Below are positions 45,594 through 58,009 of a stretch of 64,000 nt of DNA, piece by piece. A program made the position numbers and the translations under genes. A model generated the notes under the pieces. That model was given only the letters and a program-made list of their open reading frames with translations, did no database searches and was not told the origin of the DNA. Each line of letters opens with the position of its first letter. Position 1 is the first letter of the stretch. Source of the DNA: Dasypus novemcinctus (lineage: Eukaryota > Chordata > Mammalia > Cingulata > Dasypodidae); contig NC_080701.1 of assembly GCF_030445035.2 (NCBI RefSeq), positions 26,814,798 through 26,878,797 on the forward strand, written 5' to 3'.

Positions 45594-45990
45594 CGACACA
45601 TACTGGAATATTACGCAGCCTTCAGCAGGCATGAAGTCTTGTTGCGTTCAACAGCATGGATGAACCTTAAAGATATCACGTTGAGTGAAACAAGCCAGAC
45701 ACACAAGGACAAACGTAAGATCTCACTGGTACGAAATAACTAGAATAAGCAAAGTCATACAGTTGGAACTAGAATACGGGTTACCAGAGGTGTGTGAAGG
45801 GAATGGGAAGTTAATTCTTCATTGTTACAGAGTTTGTGATGGGACTGATGGGAAAGTTTTGGTAAAGCATGGTGATGATGCTAGCACAACCTTATGAAAG
45901 TAATTCACACCACTGAGTGATATATTTGAATGTGGTTAAAAGGGGAAACTTGAGGTTGTCTTTATGGTACTACAATAAAAATTTTAAAAA

Positions 45991-46710
45991 CAAACATAGG
46001 ACAGTACAACAGAAATGGTGAACAATAGACTAAACTATGTAAATTCTGGACTAACTTAACAGTGTAACTGTTATAATAGTGTTTCATCAATTGTATCAAA
46101 GTTTCCACACTAAAGCAGAATTAATAATAGGGAAAACTGTGTGTGTGAAGGGCATGGTATATGGGAACTGCATTTGCTACATAATATTTCTAATTATGTA
46201 AATCCACAACTTCGCTAATGAAAGGGGGGGGTGGGGTATGGGGAGGTAGACCTGACGGCCATTTGGAACATACATTGCACTGAGGCAGGATTCATTTGGG
46301 GAGCTGTGACAGCCGGCAGGGAATTGCAGTGATTCAGAGGAGTGAGGAGGTGGCTTCGACAGAGTCACTGGTTTTCGAAGTGTGGCTCTTGAACCAGTAG
46401 CATCAGCATCTAGGACCTTGCTGGAAAATGCAAATTATCGGCTTCCCCAGAGAGTGCGTGAATCAGACACGCTGGGGCGGGATCCAGGACTAGCCCATCG
46501 GGTGGTTCTGTGTTTCTCAAGTCTGAGAACCGCTGGACTTGGGTAATAGAAGTGAGGGTCGTGGGAAGGGCTGAAATTCAGGCTTTATGAAGGTAGAAGG
46601 GATGTGACTTGGTGGTAGATTGGACGCAGGGTGGAGACCAAGAGAAAGCAGAAGGCAGGGGCTGATTAGATACTGGAATGAATTAGTGTCTTTTAAAATT
46701 GTGCTGCTTT
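45991..46710. other. L1-like tail remnant, MER5A and unique sequence
   Basis: 45991-46215 resembles an additional L1 3' end (TTTCATCAATTGTATCAAAG). A G-run sits at 46223-46235. 46366-46535 is a MER5A-like hAT fragment on the minus strand (CACTGGTTTTCGAAG ... CTGAGAACCGCTG). Confidence 0.6.
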
Positions 46711-46722
46711 TAATTTTCTTTT

Positions 46723-47151
46723 TTTATAGATTTATTTTGTATTTCTCTCCCTTTCCCTGCCCACCCCCTCCCCCACTGTCTGCTCTCTTTGTCCATTTGC
46801 TGTGTTTTCTCCTGTGTCCACTTGTATTCTGTCTCCTTTTGTTGCATCATCTTGTTGTGTCAGCTCTCCGTGTGTGCAGCGCCATTCCTGGGCAGGCTGC
46901 ACTTTTTTTCTCGCTGGGCGGCTCTCCTTATGAGGCGCACTCCTTGCACATGGGGCTCCCCTACGAGGGGGACTCCCCTACACAGGGGACACCCCTACAC
47001 GGGGGACACCCCTGCGTGGCGCGGCACTCCTTGCACGCATCAGCGCTGCGCATGGGCCAGCTCCACATGGGTCAAGGAGGCCCGGGGTTTGAACCTTGGA
47101 CCTCCCATGTGGTAGACGGACTCACTATCCACTGGGCCAAGTCCGCTTCCC
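46723..47151 (-). mobile_element. DAS SINE with tandem 17-bp expansion
   Basis: Minus strand, head GGGCCAAGTCCGCTTCCC. Perfect 12-bp TSD TAATTTTCTTTT (46711-46722 and 47152-47163). Inside, a 17-bp unit is present three times in a row (46956-46972, 46973-46989, 46990-47006), where other copies have one. Confidence 0.95.
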
Positions 47152-47163
47152 TAATTTTCTTTT

Positions 47164-48140
47164 GTTTTACTCTTGAGTCAGGAAAGACAAAGCACACGTG
47201 CTCAAAGCATCAGATTGGAGATCAGGAAACAAGTCAGGATGGTTGATATATCATCTTTAGAAATCAGCACAAGGGCAGTTTTAGAAGACTGGCCGCTCCA
47301 TAGCTGGCAAATGGCAGAGTCCTAAATTTGCTTACTAACCGACCTGGTCAAGTCACGCACACAACTCACATACACACCCCAGACCCTTCCAAGATACCCC
47401 TCTTCCTTCACTTTGTATTGGTTTTGAAAGATGTAGACTGTGGCTTTTTCTCTTTCTGAGAAGCTAGGCCTGAGTTCCAGCTGGCAGGACAAGGAAGGTG
47501 AAAAAAATATCTAAAGACTTTCAGTTAATGGGAGCAGTAAATGGAAAAGGAGAAAAGGGGCTTTTAAGTGCCAAGAGCCTTTCCAAACACAAAGTACCAA
47601 GAGAAAAAAAATAACAAGTTCCTCCTTAAAGCAACATGTGGCCAAACAATGTTAGGCTAAGCAATGCAATTTACTGAAAGAGAGTAACCGGTGTACTTGA
47701 AAGTTCCTGTTCTCTGAACGCTGTTATAAATGTTTATATATAAATGCCCAGGACAGGGGCATTTCCTGGGACACTGGAACTTCCGTTTCTATTTGGGACA
47801 GTCCTGGCCAAACTGTGGATGCCTGGTCACCTTAGTTACAGCAGAATTTTCAAACCCAAAGGGAGCCTAGAGCTCATCCAGCCTGTGGTTCTCTCCTCTG
47901 GCTGCAGATTAATCCGGGGGGCTTAAAATATCCCATTCCCGGGCCCCATGCTAGTTAAATCCAAATCTCTCTGAGCAAGAGATGCTGATGTGCAGCCAGC
48001 CCTGAAAACTGATCAAATCCCACTTCTTCACCCTGCAGATAAGAAATCTGAGACCACCTACAGTTACTTGTCTAAGACCACACAATTCATCAGGGGCAAA
48101 ACTCAGGGTTCCTGCCTTTGGGCCGGTGTTCTTTACACAC
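47164..48140. other. Intergenic with MER5A-like and MIR fragments
   Basis: 47164-47825 unique. 47830-47990 resembles a MER5-type element (GATGCTGATGTGCAGCC). 48020-48110 resembles MIR (AGATAAGAAATCTGAGACC, GTCTAAGACCACACAA). Confidence 0.45.
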
Positions 48141-48152
48141 CCCACAACCTTT

Positions 48153-48639
48153 TTTTTTTTTTGGTATTGTTGTTGAAATGCAAATTAGTTTTTCTGCTTT
48201 TTTTAAATTTAACTTTTTAATTTTTATTTATTTCTCTCCCCTTCCCCCCCTCCTGCCCCAGTTGTCTGTTCTCTGTGTCTATTTGCTGCGTGTTCTTCTT
48301 TGTTCGCTTCTGTTGTTGTCAGTGGCACGGGACTCTGTGTTTCTTTTTGTTGCATCATCTTGCTGTGTCAGCTCTCTGTGTGTGTGGCACCATTCCTGGG
48401 CAGGCTGCACTTTCTTCCACGCTGGGCGGCTCTCCTTATGGGGCGCACTCTTTGCGCGTGGGGCTCCCCTACGCAGGGGACACCCCTGCGTGGCACGGCA
48501 CTCATGGCCCGGCACTCCTTGCGTACATCAGCACTGCGCATGGGCCAGCTCCACACGGGTCAAGGAGGCCCGGGGTTTGAACCGTGGACCTCCCATGTGG
48601 TAGGTGGACGCCCTAACCACTGGGCCAAGTCCGCTTCCC
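48153..48639 (-). mobile_element. DAS SINE, long type, with long T-rich tail
   Basis: Minus strand, head GGGCCAAGTCCGCTTCCC. Perfect 12-bp TSD CCCACAACCTTT (48141-48152 and 48640-48651). The tail side includes about 60 extra AT-rich bases (48163-48225) before the usual CTCTCCCC end. A short local duplication occurs at 48500-48520. Confidence 0.93.
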
Positions 48640-48651
48640 CCCACAACCTTT

Positions 48652-51600
48652 GGATAGACCATAATTACCTATTAGTTCCCTCCCAGGGCTGTTAATCCAG
48701 AGGCACGTCCCGACACCACCTGCCCACTGCCAGTCCAACAGGCCTTCGAGCTACTGGCTGTTGAAATCCAGGGCTCTTTCCTTGCCCCTGACTCTCCTCC
48801 CTTCCAATGGTCTTGTTTCCTAACTTCCCCCAGGTGTTGAGCTGCTCTTTCCCAGGAATCTCTTCCTTGCCCAGGAATCCGCTTTGGTCCTGCTTACAGA
48901 TGTGCTCTCGGCTATTTTGACTGTAGCCCTTCTCCCTTCGGCTTGTGGTTGCCCTTAACCCATCGGCTTCCGAACAGTTGGGATGCCCGGCTCAGCCTCA
49001 GCCTACCTGGCCGGCGCCCCCACCAAGGCTTCTCTACTCAACAGCACTTCTGTAGCATCGGCAGCCCCCGGGAGCGCGAGCCCCCTCCCCGTTTCCTATG
49101 CCAGGGCCAGCCTGGCTCAGCGAGCCCCTTGGCAACGTAGCATTAAAGAAGCACATCTGCTGAAGACAGAGTCTGGCAAGCAATAGAACACCTCCAAAAG
49201 CTTAGGCTCGGAAACCCAAAGCACAGGCCAGGCAAAGCTCACCTGGACCGGGAAGAAGTCCTGGAGAACGATGGTGGGGACGGTGATGAGAGTAGAAGGC
49301 AGTGCCATTCAAGTGGGATGATATAAAACCCCAGAAAAGAAAAGGGAAAAAGAACCAACTGCGAAGAGGAAGGAGGGGAGCGTGAGATCACCTCGTTCAA
49401 CCTGGCGTCACCATGCTGGGTCCCCGCCCCCAGCCCAGTGACTTCCTAATCTGGCCGTGGCTCTAGGGCCTTTCAGGAATTTAAACCCTGGGTCCTAGGC
49501 ACAGCCCAGCTGTCCTTGTTTGCAGGGAGTTAACGTGGTCTGGCTCCACTGCTGACAAGTGTTTCCTCCTGGCCCATGTGGGGGTACACTTAGAACAGGA
49601 TTTCGTCAATGGTCTGCAAACTTGACTCCAATTCAAAACCATCCGGGCCCCATTCCAGACTCACTGAATTAGAATTTCTGGGGACAGGACCCAGGATTTT
49701 GTGTTTCTCAAAACCTTCCCAGATGACTGGGAAGCACCGGTAGGTTGGAGAAATGCTGCTGTAGGCAATACGTTCAGAAACAGTTTCTTTCTGTTCCAAC
49801 CCTTCTTCCTGTGCATATTCCAGAAATCCGGGTGCTTCCAGCTCTGGGGCTTGCCTGCTTCCGCATGTACTGGGCATCAATCGTTCACTGTGCAAGTCCT
49901 CCAAGCTGTGAGTCGGAGCTCCTCTGACTTTGCACTCCCTTCCTTCACTGTTAGATGGTTAGACTGACAGCCCATTGCGTCCTAGCACTTACTTTTGAAC
50001 TTGGGCATGTGGTCTTTTTACATTGTTATTTAAAAGTGAAGGGACACATAACATCTACAGCACGCAGCCTTTAAAACAAGTCCCTCGGCCTGAGGCGGCT
50101 GTGCGATCTAGAGTCCACCAGGAGGCGCCCACGCCCCACACTGCCCCTGCATCCCCGCGTCCTTTCTCCCGGGTCCAGATCTCTGCTAATGTCAACCCTG
50201 GGGAAATGGCAAAGCACTCCCAGGAGACCGTGGCTTTTGTGATTTGATCTCAGGAAAAGACACGGACACTTGCTCACTCTTAGAGTAAATGTTGGGGAGT
50301 TTAAAGCCATGATTTTCACATCACTATGGATGGAATGAGAAACATTGCTTTGGGGAGCATGTCACAGGGGAAGCAGACGGCTGCGAGTCATTGGATTAAA
50401 GTGCTTTCCTTCCCAGGGCATCGGACAGAGGACGGGAAATTATTTTGGAGGGCGGTGAGAAGTTTTAATTTGGACACAATGAAATTCCAGACCTATCACT
50501 AACATACTAATATACTCCCAATAAAACATTCCCACTGGCCTGAAGGAAAAAGATCTGAGTGGTGACAATTCTAGTAATGCTGGCCGGATACGGGGCCAGA
50601 CAAATGACCAAATGAGGGCAGCCGAGAGGAAGCATCCAGCGAGAGTCCATTGACCCCGTCAGCTGTGGTCAAGAGGCACTGAGGGCTGCAGGCCTTTCTT
50701 GGGGTGGGGGTCCCCCAAAGCCTCCCAGGCTCTTTTGCTGTCCTAGGGGAGGGAACGGGGCCCCTGTGATGACTAAGGGTGGGTTTCCTGGCAGGGAGTG
50801 GACTGACAAGCTTTGTGGCATTTGATGGACTGGAAATAAAGAAACACGACATTTCCCGCCCACCTGGGCCAGTGGTGCCTAATTTTTTCCCGAGACAGCT
50901 GTAAATTCATAGCAGGCCTGGAGCACAGTTCAGATGGAGCCTTCTTTCCTTTCTCCCTACAGTCAAGCAATGTCTTCAAAGCACCTGTCTGCGATAGGCC
51001 TGGAGGATCGGGGGTCAAAGAACACGGCCTGCCTTCAGGGGACCCCGAGGTCTGAAAGGGAGGGAGGTCGTGCTGAGAGGGGTGGGGGCTCAGGAGTCCT
51101 GAAGGTGGGGCTCCAAGAGGGTGTTTGAAAGGCACACGGTGGAGGCTTGGTGAGACATCAGTGAGAAATTTCAAAATCAGGCCCAATCAGTGCCTGTAAA
51201 GTCAAGTTCATCAGCACCTGGTGCCTGCTGCACCCACCCAGGTACCCCCTATGCGCCCACCTGCCCTCCTCTCTCTCCAGCCCTAACCTTACCCTTCCGG
51301 TCACTAGATTTGTATTTGTGAAGGGCCCACTGGGCGTGTGAAGAGCACTGACCCACTGCCAAGGTGAGACAAGGAAAGGCTGACTCCACCAGGCTCTTCA
51401 TCTCAACCCAAACGAGACTCAGCTCCCAGCACACTCCCTTCCCTGCGGAGGCTCAGATGGAACTGGTGGGCTGAGGGAAGTACAGAGCTGCTTTGGGAGG
51501 GAAACCCGTGAGCTCCCACCCTCTAACCTGGGAGGCTAAAGCATGCCTTCGTTGTTCTTCAACTCCGTGTCGAAAAGGAAAAGATACCAGGGGAGGAATG

Positions 51601-51779
51601 TGTGTGAAAACCTGGCTAACTTCCAAGTTGCATGGTACAGACAGGAGTCTTTCCTCCTTGGCCCAGTTCTCCAACGATAAGGAATACAGCACAGAACATT
51701 CCGTAAGTTCTGGAACGTCATCCTTCCACCACTGCCCTGCATCTCTTTGCGACAGAGTGACTTAATAAGTCAGGAGTTA
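48652..51779. other. Repeat-poor sequence upstream of CHRNB3
   Basis: GC-moderate unique sequence with one MER5A-like fragment (49607-49755 +, CAATGGTCTGCAAAC). No exon of a neighbouring gene is recognisable. Several open frames exist on both strands without domains. It could hold distal CHRNB3 regulatory sequence (inference from position). Confidence 0.45.
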
Positions 51780-52027
51780 GGACCCAGGGATAGCCCTTAG
51801 GTGAACAGGATCTGACAGCTGACGGGAAATCAATGGCATCTACTTTGAGACTTCACCCTGATGGGAGAGGCTTGGAGACTATTTTATCCCACTCTGGGTG
51901 TCTCCTTTCCCCTTGGGGTGCTTTTCGGACTTGGAGCCGCAGCATTCTCTTTTCAAAAACTCATCTTCCGATGGAAATACTCTTTGGTTGACAAGGAAGA
52001 AATTATCCTTCCAAGAGTGACAACACC
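51780..52027 (+). promoter_or_regulatory. Putative CHRNB3 core promoter and 5' untranslated region
   Basis: Unique, repeat-free sequence immediately before the CHRNB3 start codon. Visible elements are a CAGCTG E-box at 51816-51821, a TATA-like TATTTTAT at 51880-51887, about 140 bp before the ATG, and a CCTTTCCCCTT pyrimidine run about 20 bp after it. If the TATA-like box is used, transcription would begin near 51910 and the 5' UTR would be about 115 nt. A six-codon upstream reading frame (ATG 51971, stop 51989-51991) would lie in that UTR. Position is the main evidence; the TATA assignment is inference. Confidence 0.4.
51971..51991 (+). other. Candidate upstream ORF in the CHRNB3 5' UTR
   Basis: ATG GAA ATA CTC TTT GGT TGA: six codons and a stop, ending 36 bases before the CHRNB3 start codon and in a different frame. 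If the transcript starts upstream of 51971 this could reduce initiation at the main ATG. The context (CCGATGG, G at +4) is moderate. Whether it lies inside the mRNA is inferred. Confidence 0.3.
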
Positions 52028-52079
52028 ATGCTGCGAGGTTTTGTGCCACTGCTCCTGATTCTTGCTGTCACCCCCTCAG
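52028..52079 (+). CDS. CHRNB3: CHRNB3 exon 1 (coding part, signal peptide)
   Basis: Start codon and first 17 codons of the neuronal nicotinic acetylcholine receptor beta-3 subunit, an accessory subunit of pentameric ligand-gated cation channels, known mainly from alpha6-containing receptors of dopaminergic and visual-system neurons. The peptide is MLRGFVPLLLILAVTPS, a Met-Leu start followed by a hydrophobic core as expected for a cleaved signal peptide. The exon ends one base into a codon (phase 1) at a consensus donor, CAG/GTAAGC, with GT at 52080-52081. That phase matches the acceptor at 61549/61550. The peptide alone would be weak evidence; identity rests on exons 2 and 3, the phase, and the agreement in length with the human leader. 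No competing in-frame upstream ATG continues into this frame. Confidence 0.85.
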
Positions 52080-55000
52080 GTAAGCTTGAGTTGAGCTAAA
52101 TTAAAATGGTAATTGTTGCCTTATTTAAGCAAGAGAGGTAAAAGTGTGGGGTTGATGATGTTAGGTCTACGAAATGTAATATAGATACATCTGGTATAAT
52201 ATTTTAAAATGTGACTCATATGGGTAATTTTGTGCACTCTGTATATTTCTAAAAGAAATCATTTCAGCAAAATCCTTAATGTTTATGCTTTTGCCATTTA
52301 TTTTGTTATTCCTTCTGAAGCATCATTAACTCTATAGGAAGGTACAGAAGCAGGAAAAATGTTGCTGAATGTACTGAATGGTGCTCAGAGAATTGTTAAA
52401 ATATTTGGCACAGAAATGTTCTATCTCCACATTTATATATCATAACTACTAATAGTCACTATACCTGTGTATAGAGATTTAATTTTGCCAAATGTATCCC
52501 ATAAACTTACATAAATACTTTAATAAATTTGGATGTATTGGTAGATACAGTATATTTGTCTATCACAAACAGCAGTACTTTTTAAATGTCCATGAATATG
52601 TGTTTGTTTTATGTGATCATTATCTGACTGAAAATAGAGGAATTCTTGAGGAAAGAGAATAGATAAGAGTGAAAGGAGGGAGAGGGGCAGAAAGAGAGAG
52701 AAGGAGAGGGGACAAAGAGGAAAGAGGAAAAAAGGAAAAAGAAAACACTGAAGACTCTAGAAAACAATGATCATTTGCACCTGCCAGTTTTTAAGTTTCT
52801 GTTGTTGTTTTTTTTTTTTGATTTTGGAATTGTTTCATTTTTTATGTAACTTAAACACAGAAAGCTCTTCTCATCACACCAGAAAGCATCCAAAGTCAGG
52901 AGCCAGACAGTGAGAAAGCCACGTAGTTCCATTAGCAGTTTGTATTTCCCACTAGCATTTTTTCCACGTTTGGTTATTGTGACTTTCAGACTGAGAATGG
53001 GAGGCACTGACATAGATTTACCCCGGTCCAGAAATAAATCCTAGATTTTAAAGTCATAGGGACATGAGGCACACCTAAGCATTTTCATACCTTCAAAAAT
53101 GTAGTCTTTCCTCCTACCAGGAACACAAAATCAAGCACAGAAATCTCTAAGTGCAGACATCATCAAACCCAATTTCATATATCACTAAATTTGGTCTCTG
53201 CAAAGTCTTGAAATCATAAAAATAATACTTAACTTCTGTGTGTTTTAGCAAGCAATTAATGCACATTTCCAATATTTTTTTCTTAATTTTTTAGGGTATT
53301 CTATTTATTGTAGAATTCTTTCCCCAGGGAAATGTTCTTGCTGGTTAGCAAGGGTAGTTAGCAAGTTCTCTCTTGGTTCAGCAATGTGTTATCCACTCTG
53401 CACAGTACTGGTTGCATAAGAAAACTGGAATTGGAGGAAAACCAGAATTGGTGGAAAGCCTGTACTCATTCTCCATTATGTAGACGGCAAGAATTTGGGA
53501 AGGTATCCTGAGCTGTATGCATTTGTCATAGATCCATATGAATCTATGTAACAACCTGTATTAAATCTTACGTCTCTGAGTTTTTCTAGCTCTTTCAGAA
53601 TCTGTTTTTCTTTTTAGGTCTTGGAATCTATTTTTATTTTTACATCTGTACCCCTTCTCATTAAGCTCTTTAACTTTACTGCCCACTGTAAGGAAAACAA
53701 TTTCTTCTTTGTGACACAGAACTACCTTTTTTCAAATTATAAGGGGCAACGCCTCAGTTTTACACCTGACTTTGGTGTAAAGGATCGCTCTGCACAGCCA
53801 CGGGACATCTCTTGGGTCGCTAATTCACACCTGCATGTTTGCATCTGCACCCAGAAAGCAGGGCTTGTATCTTGTTCATCCTATGGCTCTTAATAAATGA
53901 TAACTTACGTTTATTCATTTATTTAGTCCATAAATATTTATCGAGCATCTGCTTTATCTTGGGCATGGTTCCAGCAGATGGGGATGCAAGAGGGAGAAAA
54001 CAAAGTCATTCTAGCCAGCTCTCATCCTAGCAAGGATCCATTAAATGCTTATCATTGGATTTCACCCTCAGGGCTGACTCTATGTGTTGACAGAAGAGGC
54101 TCCCATATTTGTGGTAGTATTTTTTTTTTTTTTTTTTTGGAAGAGGGGGTGATGATAGAAGGCAAAACCCAAAATATACCAAAAAGTGTCTCGCTCTCCC
54201 AAACACAGTTGCTGAGGCTTGAAAGTCATCAAGTATTGCCGTACAGTCTTGGCTGAGGATACACAATGGCATTATCATAATCATTGGAATTTTTCATCTG
54301 TTAAGTCTTATCAATTATTTATACCTCGGTGTGAATGAACTTGTGAACCCTTGGCTGAAAGCGGATGTGACATTGGGTTGGGGAGAGAGCGTGGGGCGCT
54401 GAGGGCCTGAAGGAAGGGGGCAGGATAAGAAGGGACAAGAGGCCAGAGGTTCCAGAAAAAGTTGTTTGTCTCAAGCTGGCACTGGGCACCTCGTCCACAT
54501 CCCTCAGGTTCATTTACTGGGGGTGTGAGAGCCCCAACCCGCTGCCGTGCAGACCTCCCTAGCCTCCTGATCGCTCTAGTTACTCGTCTGGATACTTTCT
54601 TGGTTGCAGGAGTGCAGAGCTGCTTCCCAGTTGGTGACACATGGTAAACTTTGGCTCCCATCTGTATCTGTGGCATTAAATATTTGACCTTGATGAGCTA
54701 CCTTTTGTTGGTATAGCATGACCCAAAGATTCTAGCAGCCCAGGAGGTGCTAAGTGCCAGCGGCCTTAGACATCATCCTCACCCTGTTTTTGTGGGGAGA
54801 AGTTAAATGCCTGGCTTAAGATCGTGCAGCTCGGAATCAAGACCAGAACTCAGGTCTCTAAATCTGAGTCCAGTGTCTCTCGATGTAAAATAAATATTTG
54901 TCTGATTCGCGTTCTAGGGAGTTTGGCAAGAGCCTCGGGATTCTGAGCCAAGAGCAGCGTGCTGGCCTGGAGCACCTGCCCAGCCCATGACCCACGGAGA

Positions 55001-56351
55001 GGAAATAACAGGCAGCACCCTCTGCCTCTTGTCCATCTGTCTGGATTGCTGGCGCGTGCCCTCTTGTCCTCTTCTTGCCTTCCACCTGTGGAATTGCATG
55101 CCTAGCCCCAAAGGAAAGAGCTTGGAAAGAAAAAAATGTGAGACCAAGATTAAGCAGGGAGAAGAGAGAGAAGAGAGGAAAGGTGAAAACTGGGATTCAG
55201 GGAGACATGAAAGTCTTTTTTTATCAAAACAGAGATGATTAAAATCTTTAGCAAGGCAGCAAACATCCTCAGAACACACTGCAGGGCACTGAGCATATGG
55301 GGGAGGGGGAATTATAGAACAGGAGTCAAAGCAAGGAAATGTGGGAAGCCCAGGTCAGATTTTAAGCTGGAGCACTCCTTCACTGGAAAGCATAGGGGTG
55401 ACCCCTCCAAGGAGAGCAGCCACAGAGGGGCGTCTGTGCCAGAGGCCAGCTGCAACAACAGCAGATAGAAGAAGGCTATAAAATGCCAGTGCTATTTTTA
55501 GTACATCCCTAGGACCAGACAAATATTAGTTGTGGCCTCCTTTTTGAATATCTCTCTTCCAGGTAGTAAATTGCTTTTAAACGGCAAGCGTTTTGCACAA
55601 TGCAATGCTGACAACGACACAGCAACAATAAAGAGCAATAGCCACGAATATGCGTTCGTAGAATCGAATTGTTGAAATCATTCGCTTAAAGTAAAAAGGA
55701 GACCAAAGTGGAGGAAACAGTCCTTCCCCTCTCCCCAACTCCCCACTCCGAAGTCCTCAAGGAGCTGTGGGTGGTGGAAAAATCCCTGACCTGGGAGCCA
55801 TTATCCATGAAGGAATTATTTATGAAGACAAATGTTTTCTCAGGATGCATCCAAGATGGGAGTCACTTGTCTTTCAAGAGCAGTTTCTCGGTCAGTTAAT
55901 GGGTTACTGAGATGTATGTATCTTAAAACACTGGTCTTCTCTAATTAATTTAAAATAAGTCAATCTGCAACAATTTGGTTTACATGCAACTTTTCAGATC
56001 TCATTTATTCCTTCAAAAAAAGACAACCTGTTCTGAAAATTCTAAGCATATCTGTGATCTTACATGCACTAAAGCTCTGCCTCCCTCCTTTGTGGCACAG
56101 ACAGCAGCTGTTGTGGCCTTTTGTTTCATTTATTTATTTATTTGTTCATTTGCCGAATATCATCAAATATTTAGGGAGGCCCTGGCCTCAAAGAATCAAC
56201 TGTGAGAAACACTTGCCCTTCCTCATAATGTCCTATTTTGCAGGAAGGACAAACTACGGACATTTCCAGGCCTGGTCTCTAAATATGCTCTAATAAGCCA
56301 ATGACTTCAGCTCCTACTTTGGGAAGGTTCCAGAAGCTTGAAGACTTTTTT

Positions 56352-56760
56352 TTTAAGATTAAAAAAAAAATTTCTCTCCCTTCCCCCCCACCCCCATTGT
56401 CTGTTGTCTGTGTCCATTTGCTGTGTGTTCTTCTGTATTCACTTGCGTTCTTGTCAGCGGCACCTGGAATCTGTGTCTCTTTTTGTTGCATCATCTTGCT
56501 GTGTCAGCTCTCTGTGTGTGCGGTGCCAGTCCTGGGCAGGCTGCACTTTTTTCGCATGGGGCAGCTCTCCTTGCGGGGCGTACTCCTTGCGTGTGGGGCT
56601 CCCCTACGCCGTGACACCCCTGCGTGGCATGGCACTCCTTGCGTGCATCAGCACTGCGCATGGGCCAGCTCACAACATGGGTCAGGAGGCCCTGGGTTTG
56701 AACCCTGGACCTCCCATGTGGTAGGTGGACGCTCTATCCATTGAGCCAAATCCGCTTCCC
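56352..56760 (-). mobile_element. DAS SINE in CHRNB3 intron 1
   Basis: Minus strand, antisense to the gene. Head GAGCCAAATCCGCTTCCC at the right. TSD AAGACTTTTTT (56341-56351) and AAGATTTTTTG (56761-56771), imperfect. Confidence 0.93.
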
Positions 56761-57650
56761 AAGATTTTTTGTTGTTGCTGCTGAGGTCTGTTTTGATCTG
56801 TACAGATTTGTATATTTCTTCCTTGGTTCATTGGCCTCACCCTCTGATATTCGTAACACAGGTGGAAACATAGCCGTGTCCCTGAAAGAACAGATCTCAC
56901 TTCCTGTTGGGTCCTGGTGAAGATCAAGATCCAAATATCCTCTGGGAAGGTTTGGACTTGGGGTTGCAAAGGTTGGAGATGTTTTTCCTCCTGACATGCA
57001 ATTCCACCTCCCTTCAAAATGTCTAAAACGTTCCTTCCAGGAAACGATGTTGAGGAACCCTCCATCTGCCCCACATTCTCTTGGCTCAGGGTTGTGGGAA
57101 CTTAGAACCTCAAGAATGTGCGTGTTGGTTGGTCCAGACGTTATTCAGCTGCTCTCAGACTCCCTGGGGTGTCACAAACTGTTGGGAGACCGTGTCTTAA
57201 GTAATGTGTGCTAATGGGGACAGACTGGGACACATGGGTTCTCAAGGAAGGTCAAAAATTTGGCACCCTCAGCAGGCTAATAAATTGATGCCAATATAAG
57301 ACTGTGCATTCAGAAGCACATAACAGTGGTAACCGTGGCTTGACCAAATAGGGAATTGTTTTTTTCTTTCATACCAAGAAATTTGGAGACTGGCCATCCT
57401 GGGCTGGTGTGGCAGCTCCATAATGCCGTGGGAGACCCAGGCTCCTTCTGTCTTTTTATCCTGTGCATGTAGATTTTGTCAGGCTTGCAGGATGCTTGGG
57501 TTGCCAAACCTGTAGTCATCCTGTCCCAGGTCCAGGCAGGAAGAAGGGGGAAGTGAAAACCGGAAAGGTATGTCTGGGCTTGAGTCCATCCTCTTTCTCA
57601 ATCTTTCCTGTAAACCCCGCCCAGTGGCTTTCGTTGGTATCTTAGTTGGC

Positions 57651-57698
57651 CACAGGTATGTCACCTGGCCATCCCACAGGTGTGTCACCTGGCCATCC
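57651..57698 (+). repeat. Two tandem copies of a 24-bp unit in CHRNB3 intron 1
   Basis: 57651-57674 and 57675-57698 differ by one base. Each carries CACCTG (an E-box); the second also has CAGGTG. Simple local duplication. Confidence 0.85.
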
Positions 57699-58009
57699 CA
57701 CTCTGCAAGGGAGCAGGGGAGCTGCTATATTTTAAGCAGGCATGCAAACCTGAAAAAAAATTAGTCTATTTCTAGGAAGAAAGAGAGACTCGCTGTTGGG
57801 CAGAGGGCTAGCAATGTCAGCCAAAGTGCCCTTCAAACAAGAGTCTGTCTGAGAGGAGGGGCTGCCTGCTTCAGGGAAGGCCAGAAAGAGGTTGGCTGTG
57901 GCACACACAGCTTCGCATTTGTCCTCTGCAATTCAGCTCTGGCCCAAACTTGCCAAACCTTCTCCCCCAAACAAAAGCCAAACCGCTGACGGCGATGGTT
58001 ACTCAAATG

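Larger units (their letters stand above)
39715..45990 (+). mobile_element. Decayed near-full-length L1 with many nested insertions
   Basis: Order on the + strand: ORF1 (39715-41220, with KNSL- and RRLELAEER-like pieces), inter-ORF region (to 41640), endonuclease part of ORF2 (about 42090-42330, with FHPMAAEFFSSAHGSF and NQNGMKLEINN), middle ORF2 (42570-43285), ORF2 C-terminal part (43290-45600) and 3' UTR to 45990. A gap near 43285 removes the reverse-transcriptase core, and the start of the endonuclease is also missing. Nested within it are five SINEs, a SINE pair, two LTRs and a 73-bp L1 scrap. Confidence 0.88.

Noticed and set aside
4768..48639. CRISPR-like array of regularly repeated GC-rich units
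   Set aside because: The repeats are dispersed SINE copies with individual TSDs, tails and both orientations; spacing is irregular and the genome is mammalian.
51861..52058. 65-codon open frame overlapping the CHRNB3 start
   Set aside because: It is in another frame, begins upstream of the TATA-like box and ends inside exon 1; probably chance.
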